Below the pieces are notes generated by a model, which searched no databases, was not told where the DNA came from, and saw only the letters and a program-made list of their open reading frames with translations. A DNA stretch of 64,000 nucleotides from positions 1,426,001 through 1,490,000 of the forward strand of contig JADJWK010000001.1 of assembly GCA_016716405.1 (NCBI GenBank), in the 5' to 3' direction. The DNA comes from Candidatus Melainabacteria bacterium. GTDB taxonomy: Bacteria > Cyanobacteriota > Vampirovibrionia > Obscuribacterales > Obscuribacteraceae. Both the position numbers and the translations under genes were made by a program. Below, in pieces: positions 1 through 7,740 of this stretch (positions are counted from its first letter, which is position 1; each line of letters begins with the position of its first letter).

Positions 1-580
1 TGATGGGGGTGAGCTTTTTCTCCACGAGTTGCAGCGCCGGCGCCCCGAGGGCGCAGACGACACTCTTCCTTGTACCGATGCTGGTGTGGATCGAGTCGAA
101 TCGATAAACCACCTCGATGGCATCGAGACCGCCCAGGTGTTGCTCGACAAGCATTGATGCTGCATCGGCCAGGGCGTACTCGAAAGCGCAGGCCGGCACG
201 AGCATGGTTCCGGAATCCGGCTCCACCTTTGTCTGCACCACTTCCCGGATGAAAGCCTGTTCGCCGGTTATATCCAGGTAGTGAGTCCGGTTCTTGACGG
301 CTGCCTCCACTACTGGCCTGCCAAGAATGCTGAATGGTCCGGCGCAATTGACCAGGACTCCGACGTCTCCGGCCAGCTCGTCCAGGTCCTCTGCCTCTCT
401 GGCGTCCACGGGAAAAGTATCGGCGCTTCTCGGCAGCGAGGCGGCCAGATCCTCCAGTCTGATCCGGTCCCGCCCGCAGAGCAGGATGTCGGCGCCCTCG
501 GCGGTCAGGCGGCTGGCTATCTGCCTGCCCGTCGTGCCGGTGGCTCCAAGTATGGCGATTTTCTTGGTTTTTCCGCTCAT
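1..580 (-). CDS. Saccharopine dehydrogenase-like NAD(P)-binding protein, 3' end off window
   Basis: Translating the minus strand from 580 gives an uninterrupted frame to base 1. It opens with a Rossmann nucleotide-binding motif, GATGTTG, at about residues 11-17, followed by the typical strand pattern (ILLCGRD, VLVNCAGPF). This is the N-terminal NADP-binding domain of the saccharopine dehydrogenase / trans-acting enoyl reductase family. The C-terminal part lies outside the window, so the substrate cannot be inferred. An in-frame ATG at 592 is an alternative start; neither has a clear ribosome site. The gene is divergent from fabH. Confidence 0.75.
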   Translation of the reverse strand, partial: MSGKTKKIAILGATGTTGRQIASRLTAEGADILLCGRDRIRLEDLAASLPRSADTFPVDAREAEDLDELAGDVGVLVNCAGPFSILGRPVVEAAVKNRTHYLDITGEQAFIREVVQTKVEPDSGTMLVPACAFEYALADAASMLVEQHLGGLDAIEVVYRFDSIHTSIGTRKSVVCALGAPALQLVEKKLTPI

Positions 581-698
581 ATGGAAGGTCATTCTATTAT
601 CTTTTCTACTGGTAAAGATTAGGTGCTCATGTAAGGTCCCGGAAGCCTATTTTCTGTTAGTCTTTGCCCAAAGAGCCTGGGTAGTCAGGAGTTGATTC

Positions 699-1691
699 GT
701 GGCCAGAGCGAAAATTACAGCGGTGGGCGCCGGCATCCCACCAGGATTGTTGACCAACCAGGATCTGGAGCGCATGGTCGAGACCTCCGACGACTGGATC
801 GTGGAGCGCACCGGCATTCACCGGCGGCACATCGTCGACAAAGGGGTGGCCTGCTCGGATCTGGCCACCGAAGCGGCCATGGAGATCCTCCGGGAGACCG
901 GTCTGCCGGCCGAGGAGATCGATCTGATTATAGTTGCCACCATTACCCCTGATATGCAGCTCCCCGCCACGGCCTGTCTCGTCCAGGACAGGATCGGGGC
1001 GAAAAAAGCCTGGGGCTTCGATATGTCCATCGCCTGCTCGGGATTTCTCTACGGCATGGCGGTAGGCGCGCAGTTCATCGGTACCGGTGCTCATAAGAAT
1101 GTCCTGGTCTGCGGTCTCGATGTGATGTCTTCCATTATCGACTATCAGGATCGCCAGACCTGCATAATCTTCGGCGACGGCGGCGGCGCCGCCCTCTTGC
1201 AGCCCGTGGAGTCCGGCGAGGATGTCGGGCTGATCGATTTTCTCCACGAGGTGGACGGCTCCGGGGGCGACTATCTCTGCCTGCCTGCCGGGGGCAGCAA
1301 GCATCCGGCTTCTGCCGAGACAGTGGCCAATCGCCAGCATTACGTCCATCAGGACGGCAAAGTGGTATTCAAGTATGCCACCCGCAAGATGCCCGAGCTT
1401 TGCGTGCGGCTTCTCGAGCGCAATGGCCTGACCGGCGATGATATCGATCTCTTCATTCCGCACCAGGCCAATCTGCGCATCATATCGGCAGCGGTGGAGC
1501 GCTTGAAAATGCCCATGGAGCGCGTTGTCATCAATATTGACGAGTATGGCAACACCACTGCCGGAACGCTTCCCCTTGCTCTCAAGTCTGCCCTGGACCG
1601 CAAACAGCTAAAGAAAGGCGATCTGATCCTGATGGCTTCCGTGGGCGCCGGTTTCAGCGCCGGGGCTGCCCTGCTTCGCTGGGCTTACTGA
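699..1691 (+). CDS. fabH: Beta-ketoacyl-ACP synthase III (FabH)
   Basis: Condenses an acyl-CoA primer with malonyl-ACP to start fatty acid synthesis in the cytosol. The 330-residue length is normal for the family. The catalytic triad is visible: Cys113 in SIACSGFLYG, His255 in IPHQANLR and Asn285 in EYGNTTAGT. The N-terminal TSDDWIVERTGI motif is typical of KAS III. It begins with GTG, preceded by AGGAG at 687-691, seven bases away. No other fab genes are adjacent. A divergent relative acting on other acyl substrates (for example in secondary lipid synthesis) cannot be excluded, but the motifs fit true FabH well. Confidence 0.93.
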   Translation: MARAKITAVGAGIPPGLLTNQDLERMVETSDDWIVERTGIHRRHIVDKGVACSDLATEAAMEILRETGLPAEEIDLIIVATITPDMQLPATACLVQDRIGAKKAWGFDMSIACSGFLYGMAVGAQFIGTGAHKNVLVCGLDVMSSIIDYQDRQTCIIFGDGGGAALLQPVESGEDVGLIDFLHEVDGSGGDYLCLPAGGSKHPASAETVANRQHYVHQDGKVVFKYATRKMPELCVRLLERNGLTGDDIDLFIPHQANLRIISAAVERLKMPMERVVINIDEYGNTTAGTLPLALKSALDRKQLKKGDLILMASVGAGFSAGAALLRWAY

Positions 1692-1698
1692 AGCTCTT

Positions 1699-2442
1699 AT
1701 GCGAGCCGTCACCTCATTGGTTTCGCTTGCGACTGCGGCGCTGGCTTCCCTCGCCTGTTGCTTCGCCGAGCCGGCTTTTGCCGGCAAGCCGCCGTCGCGA
1801 CCGAAAGAGATGATCAAATTGACCCAGACATTCAGCCAGCTCGGCCTGGTCGAAGCCTATCTGGTGCCGGATGCTTTCCGAGTCGAGAGCAAGCGAATGA
1901 AGGTGGCATTCATCTCACGGGCTCCCGGGTGGGATGTGGAGTATATCAGCACCGGCACCAGGGTGGTCAACCGTATCTCCCATGTGCAATGGCTCAAGCA
2001 GGGGGTGCTGGTCATGTCGGGAAGCAACAAGGATGTCGTCAGGACCCTCCTTCGCTATCCGAAGCCCCTGCGTATCCAGGGTCTCAACGGGATCAGGTAT
2101 ACGATGTCTTCCCGGATCCCCCCATCGCCCCGATTGGTCGATCTCGCCATGTGCGTTGTCACCCCCGACACCGGTTTGAGCGAGACCGGTCAGGAGACTC
2201 TAAACCGGCTCGTCAATATGCCCCTGAGACCCGGCGGTGTCTATCTGGCAAGTCGGACGCTGATTAAGAAAGAGGTTAAGATCCGGCTCCACGAGGTTGA
2301 GCGGGTTCCGTATGAGCCATCTTTTTTCGAAGTCCCTGCCGACTACAAGCAAGTGCCGACCCAGGCTGATGTCTGTCTGGCAGTGCCGTTCAGTATGAGT
2401 GATTTCGTCGACGCGCTCGATCTTGGCAATACGCGCCGGTAG
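1699..2442 (+). CDS. Exported protein of unknown function
   Basis: 247 residues, starting 7 bases after the fabH stop, so probably cotranscribed with it. Residues 1-28 form a Sec signal peptide (hydrophobic TAALASLACCFA, cleavage near AFA-GK). The mature part mixes short beta segments (VAYLVPDAF-like, VLVMSG) and has no catalytic motif I recognise. It ends three bases from the convergent clpA stop. It may be an outer-membrane-associated or periplasmic protein; the function is unknown. Confidence 0.7.
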   Translation: MRAVTSLVSLATAALASLACCFAEPAFAGKPPSRPKEMIKLTQTFSQLGLVEAYLVPDAFRVESKRMKVAFISRAPGWDVEYISTGTRVVNRISHVQWLKQGVLVMSGSNKDVVRTLLRYPKPLRIQGLNGIRYTMSSRIPPSPRLVDLAMCVVTPDTGLSETGQETLNRLVNMPLRPGGVYLASRTLIKKEVKIRLHEVERVPYEPSFFEVPADYKQVPTQADVCLAVPFSMSDFVDALDLGNTRR

Positions 2443-2445
2443 AAC

Positions 2446-4812
2446 CTAATCTTGCTTGGCACTGCATTTGATATCGAGGGCATCGTCCTTGACGGTCACC
2501 GATGCCTTGCCGCCATGCTCGAGCTCGCCGAAGAGGATCTCTTCCGAGAGCGCTTCTTTGAGCTCTTTCTGAATGAGTCTGGCCATGGGACGGGCGCCGA
2601 ACTTCTTGTCGTAGCCCCGGGTCGCCAGCCATTTGCGTGCGGTATCGTCCACCTCGAGCTCCACTTCCTTTTCGACGAGCTGAGCGCTGAGCTCTTTGAG
2701 GAACTTGTCCACGACACTGTTTATATTGTCGGTCGATAGATGGTTGAAGGCCACCCAGGCGTCCAGGCGGTTGCGAAACTCCGGCGAGAAAGTGCGCTCG
2801 ATGGCGGCTTTGCCTTTGCTCGCTCCGGGAGTCATGTTCTTCTCCGCTACTTTGTTCTCGTCGAATTTCATGGCGAAGCCTATGTCTTCTGCGGACATCT
2901 CCTGGGCACCGGCATTGGTGGTCATGATCAAGATGACATTGCGGAAGTCGGCTTTCTTGCCGTTGTTGTCGGTGAGTGTGGCATGGTCCATGACTTGAAG
3001 GAGAATATTGAAGAGGTCCGGGTGAGCTTTCTCGATCTCGTCTAGAACCAGCACACAGTGCGGAGTCTTGTTGATGGCGTCGGTGAGAAGACCACCCTGG
3101 TCGAAACCGACATAGCCCGGCGGGGCTCCTATCAGCCTCGATACGGTGTGCTTTTCCATATATTCGCTCATGTCGAAACGCAGGAAATTGACGCCCAGGA
3201 CAGCGGCGAGCTGCTTGGCCAGCTCGGTCTTGCCGACCCCGGTGGGACCGGAGAAGAGAAATGACCCGATGGGCTTGGTGGGGGTTCCGAGGCCGGAGCG
3301 GGAGAGCTTTATGGCTTTCACCACCTGGTCCACGGCATGGTCCTGACCGTAAAGCACTGCTTTCAGCTCGATATCGAGATTCTTGAGCTTGGACTTGTCA
3401 GATGCCGAGACTGATTTCGGAGGTATCCGGGCCATGCTCGCCACGACATTCTCGATGTCCTCCACAGTCGCTTCCCGGGAGGGTCTCTCTTCTGTGCTCT
3501 GGAGCTTGATGGCGGCGCCCGCCTCGTCGATGACGTCGATGGCCTTGTCCGGGAGAAATTTGTCGTTGATATGCCTGGCAGCCAGCTCAGCCGCCACCAC
3601 CAGGGTCTCGTCCGGATAAGTCACGCCATGGTGCTCTTCGTAATAGCTCTTCAAGCCTTTCAGAATCTTGATGGTATCCTCGATGCTTGGCTCGGTGATA
3701 TCGATTTTCTGAAATCGCCTGGCCAGCGCCCGGTCTTTGTCGAAAGCGGCTTTGTACTCGGGATAGGTGGTGGAGCCGATGCAACGCAACTCACCGGAGG
3801 CCAGAGCCGGCTTGAGTATATTGCCGGCGTCCATCTGACCGCTGGTGGCGGTGGAGGCTCCTGCTCCCACGATGGTGTGGATCTCGTCTATGAATAGAAT
3901 CACTCCGGGTTTGGCGGTGAGAGCTTTGATCACCGCTTTGAGGCGCTGCTCGAATTGACCCCGGTACTTGGCGCCGGCAACCACGGCTCCCATATCGAGA
4001 GCGTAGACCTCGGCGCCTTTCAGGGCGTCAGGCACTTCGCCGCGCTGGATTTTGAGTGCCAGTCCCTCGGCTATGGCGGTCTTGCCCACTCCTGGATCGC
4101 CCACATAAATCGGGTTGTTCTTGCGCCGGCGGGCGAGGATCTGGATTGTCCGCTTCACCTCCGCTTCCCGCCCGATGAGGGGGTCGATCTTGGAGGCGGC
4201 AGCTTTCTCGATGAGGTTGACGGTGTAGGCTTCCAGGGGATCTTCCGAGCCGCCTCCCTCGTCGTCTTCGTCACCGCCGCCAGACTCGTATCCCCGGTCT
4301 TCATAGCCTTCCGCCTCGCTCTTGGAGATTCCGTGCGAGATATAGGTGAGCACATCCAGGCGAGAGATGCCCTGCTTCTCGAGTAGATAAGTAGCGTAGG
4401 AGCGGCGCTCCTCGAACATGGCAGCGATTATATTGCCGCTCTCGATGGAGGTCTGGCCCGAGGCATGGGCCTGCATGATGGCCCGGCGCAACACGCGCTC
4501 GTAGGCAGCGGTCTGGGAAAGGGTGTAATCGTCTTCATCGTCGTCCACCAGGGCTGCCGAGCCGTCCGGCATGATCACGCCGCGCTGGCGCTCCTCGGGC
4601 AGCGGAACACGCTCGATGGACTCTTCGAGAAACTGCTCGAGCTCTTTGCGCATCTCTTTCAGGTTGCCGCCGCAATTCTTGATCACGTCGGCACCGGTCT
4701 GCTCGTCCAGAAGGCTGTAGAGCAGGTGCTCCAGGGTGAGATATTCGTGCCGGCGGTTGATTGCTTCCTCGGCAGCGCGGTTTATTGTTTTTTGAAGCTC
4801 GGGTGTAAGCAT
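2446..4812 (-). CDS. clpA: ClpA-type AAA+ unfoldase of the Clp protease
   Basis: Unfolds substrates and feeds them to ClpP. The 788 residues contain the double Clp-N repeat (about 1-145), an acidic Gly-rich linker (about 168-192), a first AAA+ domain with Walker A GDPGVGKT (238-245) and Walker B ILFIDE, and a second AAA+ domain with GPTGVGKT (522-529) and VLVLDE. The loop around residues 644-646 reads IGF, matching the IGL/IGF tripeptide that docks ClpP. There is no UVR/M domain, so it is ClpA rather than ClpC or ClpB. It lies 56 bases downstream of clpS, as in many diderms. No clpP is in the window. Confidence 0.95.
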   Translation of the reverse strand: MLTPELQKTINRAAEEAINRRHEYLTLEHLLYSLLDEQTGADVIKNCGGNLKEMRKELEQFLEESIERVPLPEERQRGVIMPDGSAALVDDDEDDYTLSQTAAYERVLRRAIMQAHASGQTSIESGNIIAAMFEERRSYATYLLEKQGISRLDVLTYISHGISKSEAEGYEDRGYESGGGDEDDEGGGSEDPLEAYTVNLIEKAAASKIDPLIGREAEVKRTIQILARRRKNNPIYVGDPGVGKTAIAEGLALKIQRGEVPDALKGAEVYALDMGAVVAGAKYRGQFEQRLKAVIKALTAKPGVILFIDEIHTIVGAGASTATSGQMDAGNILKPALASGELRCIGSTTYPEYKAAFDKDRALARRFQKIDITEPSIEDTIKILKGLKSYYEEHHGVTYPDETLVVAAELAARHINDKFLPDKAIDVIDEAGAAIKLQSTEERPSREATVEDIENVVASMARIPPKSVSASDKSKLKNLDIELKAVLYGQDHAVDQVVKAIKLSRSGLGTPTKPIGSFLFSGPTGVGKTELAKQLAAVLGVNFLRFDMSEYMEKHTVSRLIGAPPGYVGFDQGGLLTDAINKTPHCVLVLDEIEKAHPDLFNILLQVMDHATLTDNNGKKADFRNVILIMTTNAGAQEMSAEDIGFAMKFDENKVAEKNMTPGASKGKAAIERTFSPEFRNRLDAWVAFNHLSTDNINSVVDKFLKELSAQLVEKEVELEVDDTARKWLATRGYDKKFGARPMARLIQKELKEALSEEILFGELEHGGKASVTVKDDALDIKCSAKQD

Positions 4813-4868
4813 GGAGGCGCGTTCACGGTACTGACAGTATTCCTAACCACAATGTACCACCTCTGGTG

Positions 4869-5195
4869 TCAATCTTCCTCCATGGTGCACATGAGAGGAA
4901 AGCCCTGGGCCCGGGCTTCGTCTATGACACGCGTGACCTTCGCTTCGGCGATCTCGAAGGTATATACGCCGGCAATCCCGATCCCTTTGAGGTGCACGGA
5001 ATACATGATTCGCTGGGCTTCCAGCAGCCCTTTATGAAAAATGGTCTGGAGAATATGGACGACGAACTCCATGGTGGTGTAGTCGTCATTGTGAAGAATC
5101 ACCCTGTACATCGGGGGCTTCTTCACCTTCTTCTTGGTCTCGACCAGGACGTCCTGATCCTGGTGAGTTTCGCGGTCGTTGTCCCAGTTTCCCAT
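4869..5195 (-). CDS. clpS: ClpS adaptor for N-degron substrates
   Basis: 108 residues. The core shows the ClpS signature: YRVILHNDDYTTMEFVV (N-degron pocket residues Asn-Asp-Asp) and, later, the conserved helix and strand GIAGVYTFEIAEAKV. ClpS binds proteins with bulky N-terminal residues and delivers them to the ClpA N-domain. The disordered N-terminal extension (about residues 1-25) is the part that normally enters the ClpA pore. It sits directly upstream of clpA on the same strand, so clpSA is probably one transcription unit. Confidence 0.95.
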   Translation of the reverse strand: MGNWDNDRETHQDQDVLVETKKKVKKPPMYRVILHNDDYTTMEFVVHILQTIFHKGLLEAQRIMYSVHLKGIGIAGVYTFEIAEAKVTRVIDEARAQGFPLMCTMEED

Positions 5196-5298
5196 CGGCA
5201 GCCTCGGAATACTCCGATATCTATTTTAGCCACTCGGGGAGGCGGGAAAAAGTTGTTCCGTGCCTACGGTATGTGCGGTATTTATGTACCAGCCTGCC

Positions 5299-5409
5299 CT
5301 AGCCGAGGCTTTCGTCCGACAGGTAGCCTCCCAGCTCGTATTTATCGTTGAGCCACTGGGCGAGAACGGCTGTAAAACCTGAGACTACAAGACATGAGAT
5401 GATTTCCAT
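5299..5409 (-). CDS. Possible 36-residue membrane peptide
   Basis: An ATG frame of 36 codons encodes a protein with one hydrophobic helix (residues about 3-18, IISCLVVSGFTAVLA) and a polar tail (NDKYELGGYLSDESLG). A weak AGGA lies about nine bases upstream. It sits in the clpS upstream region in the same direction. Only the amphipathic composition and position support it; conservation would have to decide. Confidence 0.3.
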   Translation of the reverse strand: MEIISCLVVSGFTAVLAQWLNDKYELGGYLSDESLG

Positions 5410-5465
5410 GATTAGGTCCTGGAAAGTAGATTGGGAATACCTTGTGTATATTCTCCAGACGGCCC

Positions 5466-5493
5466 GGTTAAGGGGCGGTTAAGGGCGACATTA
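5466..5493 (-). promoter_or_regulatory. TTAA direct repeats resembling a cyanobacterial-type Pho box
   Basis: On the minus strand CTTAACC occurs twice with an 11-base period (plus-strand GGTTAAGG at 5466-5473 and 5477-5484). A third TTAA lies 12 bases further upstream, in GTTAATG. OmpR/PhoB-class regulators bind such 11-base direct repeats, and the SphR box of cyanobacteria has a TTAA core in 8-base units separated by 3 bases. It lies upstream of the 36-codon frame and clpS. Binding is not shown. Confidence 0.35.
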
Positions 5494-5702
5494 ACCCGGT
5501 GGGGGACGGAACAGTCCGTAACAATGCCGGATCCGCCGAGCCGGTTGAGAATCCGGAGATTTCCGGCAGCCCTGTCAAGGGGCGCTTCCCGAGATGAAAT
5601 GTGGGACGAGCTCGCTTCCTGATGCTTCCGGCGGATTGTCAGGGGGTTGCGGAAAGGCTCTGTTTGCCTCTCAGCTTTCACGAGGCTTTCGGTTTATAGC
5701 CT

Positions 5703-7520
5703 TCAATTTTCGTCAGGGATATTTTCCTGGTCCGGGGGAATCCGGAACCAGAAAGTACTGCCGGCGCCTTCCACGCTATGGACCCCGATCTCGCCCCCGT
5801 GGGCTTCGACGATGGCTTTGCAGATGGCCAGACCGAGTCCGCTGCCCTTTTTCTCGCCTTCGCTGCCGCTTCCGACCTGCTTGAACTTCTCGAAAACGAG
5901 TTTGAGCTTTTCGGCAGGGATTCCGGGACCCTCGTCGACCACCTTGAACTCGAATACATATTCGCCGCGCCTGATCTCGACATGTTTGCAGAGCACCATA
6001 ACACAGCTCTTCTCCGGGGAGAATTTCACGGCATTGCTCAGAAGATTGACCAGAACGCGGTTGATACGCTCGGCGTCGAGCCGGATCGCCTGGCTCTCGA
6101 AGCCCTTCTCTATGCGGATCTGTTTTTTGTCGGCTTCGGGTCTGATCATTCCGATGGCGCTCTCGAGCACCTCTTCGGTGGTGGTGCGCTCGTAGTTGAG
6201 GAGCAGCCCGCCTGACTCGTAGCGCTCGACATCGATCAGATCGTTGATCATGGTGATCAGAGATGATACCGATTGCTTGGCCAGGCGCACCAGGCGGTTG
6301 CCTCGCTCGTTGAGCTCGCCGACGATGCCTTCCATCATCATGTCCAGGATCACCCCCAGGGAGGTGAGAGGCGCTCGCAAGTCGTGGCTGACCATGGCGA
6401 TAACCTCCTGCTTGAGGCGCTCGGCTTCTTTGCGCTGGGTGATATCGTGGATGACACAGAAGATGCTCTTGCTTCCAGCCGCCCAGTTGGCGTTCCACTC
6501 GGTGGAGAGAAAGCGCCCGTCTTTCTTGCGCAGGCGAGCCTCGAACTCGATCTCGGAGGCGGAGTTCTTGCAATCCTCCAGGCGATCGAAGACACGGTCG
6601 CGGTCGTCTTCATGGATCATCGATACTATATTGGAGCCGAGCAGCTCGGCGATATCGTAGCCGGTGGCGATCTCAACGGCCGGGTTGAGCTCGGTGATGC
6701 GGTAGGACTCGTTGAGAGAGCAGATAATCACGGCGGTGTTGTCGATCATCGCCCTTTCTTTTTCCCGGGTGATCTCGAGCTCGGTGCTGAGATTGTGGAT
6801 GACTGTATCGAGCAGAGCCAGCTCGTCGGTACCGGTGAGCGGCGCCCCCAGGGGCTTGCCTATGGCGATGTTCATGGTGTTGTCCATGAGGACTTTGAAG
6901 CGCCGGGCGAATGTGAGGCTGAAGATTATGGCGAGGGTCACCGCCAGTATGACGTTGGCAACGGCAGCGCTTCCCAGGACCATTTTTACACGTGAGCGGC
7001 TGAGGACTTGCTTCTGCTGGTAACGCTCCCGATCCCTCGTCTGCTGCTCGATGACCTTGAGACCGGTGCTGTTCAGCTCTTTGATGAAGGTTCGGAGCTT
7101 GCCGATGAGCCTGACGTTGGAGACCTCGTATTCATCGTCAATCATGCTGCTGGAGGTCTTGAACGTGGCGAGAATGTCCTCGACGATGCTCAGGAATTCC
7201 CGGGCTTCGGGCGTCTCGGCATCACCTTCGAGGAGCTCTTTGAGTCTGGTCGCGTGACCGGTGAGGACATTGTTGAGGTCGTGGAATTCCAGGATGAAGC
7301 GATCCGTCTGGGTCGCTTTGAACATCATCATCGAGCCGGCGGCGTTCCAGGTGTCGTTGAGGATCAGGTTGACATAGACCAGAGACTCCACGGCCCGGGA
7401 TTCCGCCATCCTGTCTTTTTCCAGCTCGTCCACCGTGGACATGACCACGCCCAGGAAGCAGAGCTCGATTATCAACGGGACGATAATCAGAAGAGCGATT
7501 TTGTGGGTGGTCCTGAGCAA
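5703..7520 (-). CDS. Membrane-bound PAS sensor histidine kinase
   Basis: 605 residues with TTG start and GAGGG upstream. Order: TM1 (about 9-28), a mostly helical extracytoplasmic sensor (about 30-178, CHASE3-like in size), TM2 (about 180-204), HAMP-like linker, PAS domain (about 256-360), HisKA with phospho-accepting His379 in VSHDLRAPL, and HATPase_c with N-box NLLSNAVKFS, G1 VDEGPGIP and G2 GSGLGLAI. The signal is unknown. No response regulator is directly attached; the nearest candidate is the OmpR-type regulator at 9740, beyond one intervening gene. Confidence 0.92.
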   Translation of the reverse strand: MLRTTHKIALLIIVPLIIELCFLGVVMSTVDELEKDRMAESRAVESLVYVNLILNDTWNAAGSMMMFKATQTDRFILEFHDLNNVLTGHATRLKELLEGDAETPEAREFLSIVEDILATFKTSSSMIDDEYEVSNVRLIGKLRTFIKELNSTGLKVIEQQTRDRERYQQKQVLSRSRVKMVLGSAAVANVILAVTLAIIFSLTFARRFKVLMDNTMNIAIGKPLGAPLTGTDELALLDTVIHNLSTELEITREKERAMIDNTAVIICSLNESYRITELNPAVEIATGYDIAELLGSNIVSMIHEDDRDRVFDRLEDCKNSASEIEFEARLRKKDGRFLSTEWNANWAAGSKSIFCVIHDITQRKEAERLKQEVIAMVSHDLRAPLTSLGVILDMMMEGIVGELNERGNRLVRLAKQSVSSLITMINDLIDVERYESGGLLLNYERTTTEEVLESAIGMIRPEADKKQIRIEKGFESQAIRLDAERINRVLVNLLSNAVKFSPEKSCVMVLCKHVEIRRGEYVFEFKVVDEGPGIPAEKLKLVFEKFKQVGSGSEGEKKGSGLGLAICKAIVEAHGGEIGVHSVEGAGSTFWFRIPPDQENIPDEN

Positions 7521-7740
7521 AAATATCCCTCAGCTGCCCTCTCTCAGATTCTTTTTGCCCGTTAATACGTGGTTTCCCCATTTCTCGGAGATTTAGCATT
7601 TACTAGACTCTCAGGGTTGACTCAATCACCATCACGTCAACCCCGAAGACGCAATCACTAACTCGCTGCGTCCTTCCCTTCCTTAAAAAATCAAATATTC
7701 CGTCTGGCGGTCGTGATGGGCAGTTAGAAGCCAGGACCGG

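Larger units (their letters stand above)
5196..5702. other. 507-base stretch without a recognised gene
   Basis: Between clpS and the histidine kinase stop. It holds one possible 36-codon frame on the minus strand (5299-5409) and a set of TTAA-centred direct repeats near 5466-5493. The other short frames here look like chance frames: they are Arg/Pro/Ser-rich and have no ribosome site. It probably contains the clpSA promoter. Confidence 0.6.

Noticed and set aside
5431..5884. Several short plus-strand frames
   Set aside because: Arg/Pro/Ser-rich chance frames across the clpS upstream region and the antisense of the histidine kinase tail.
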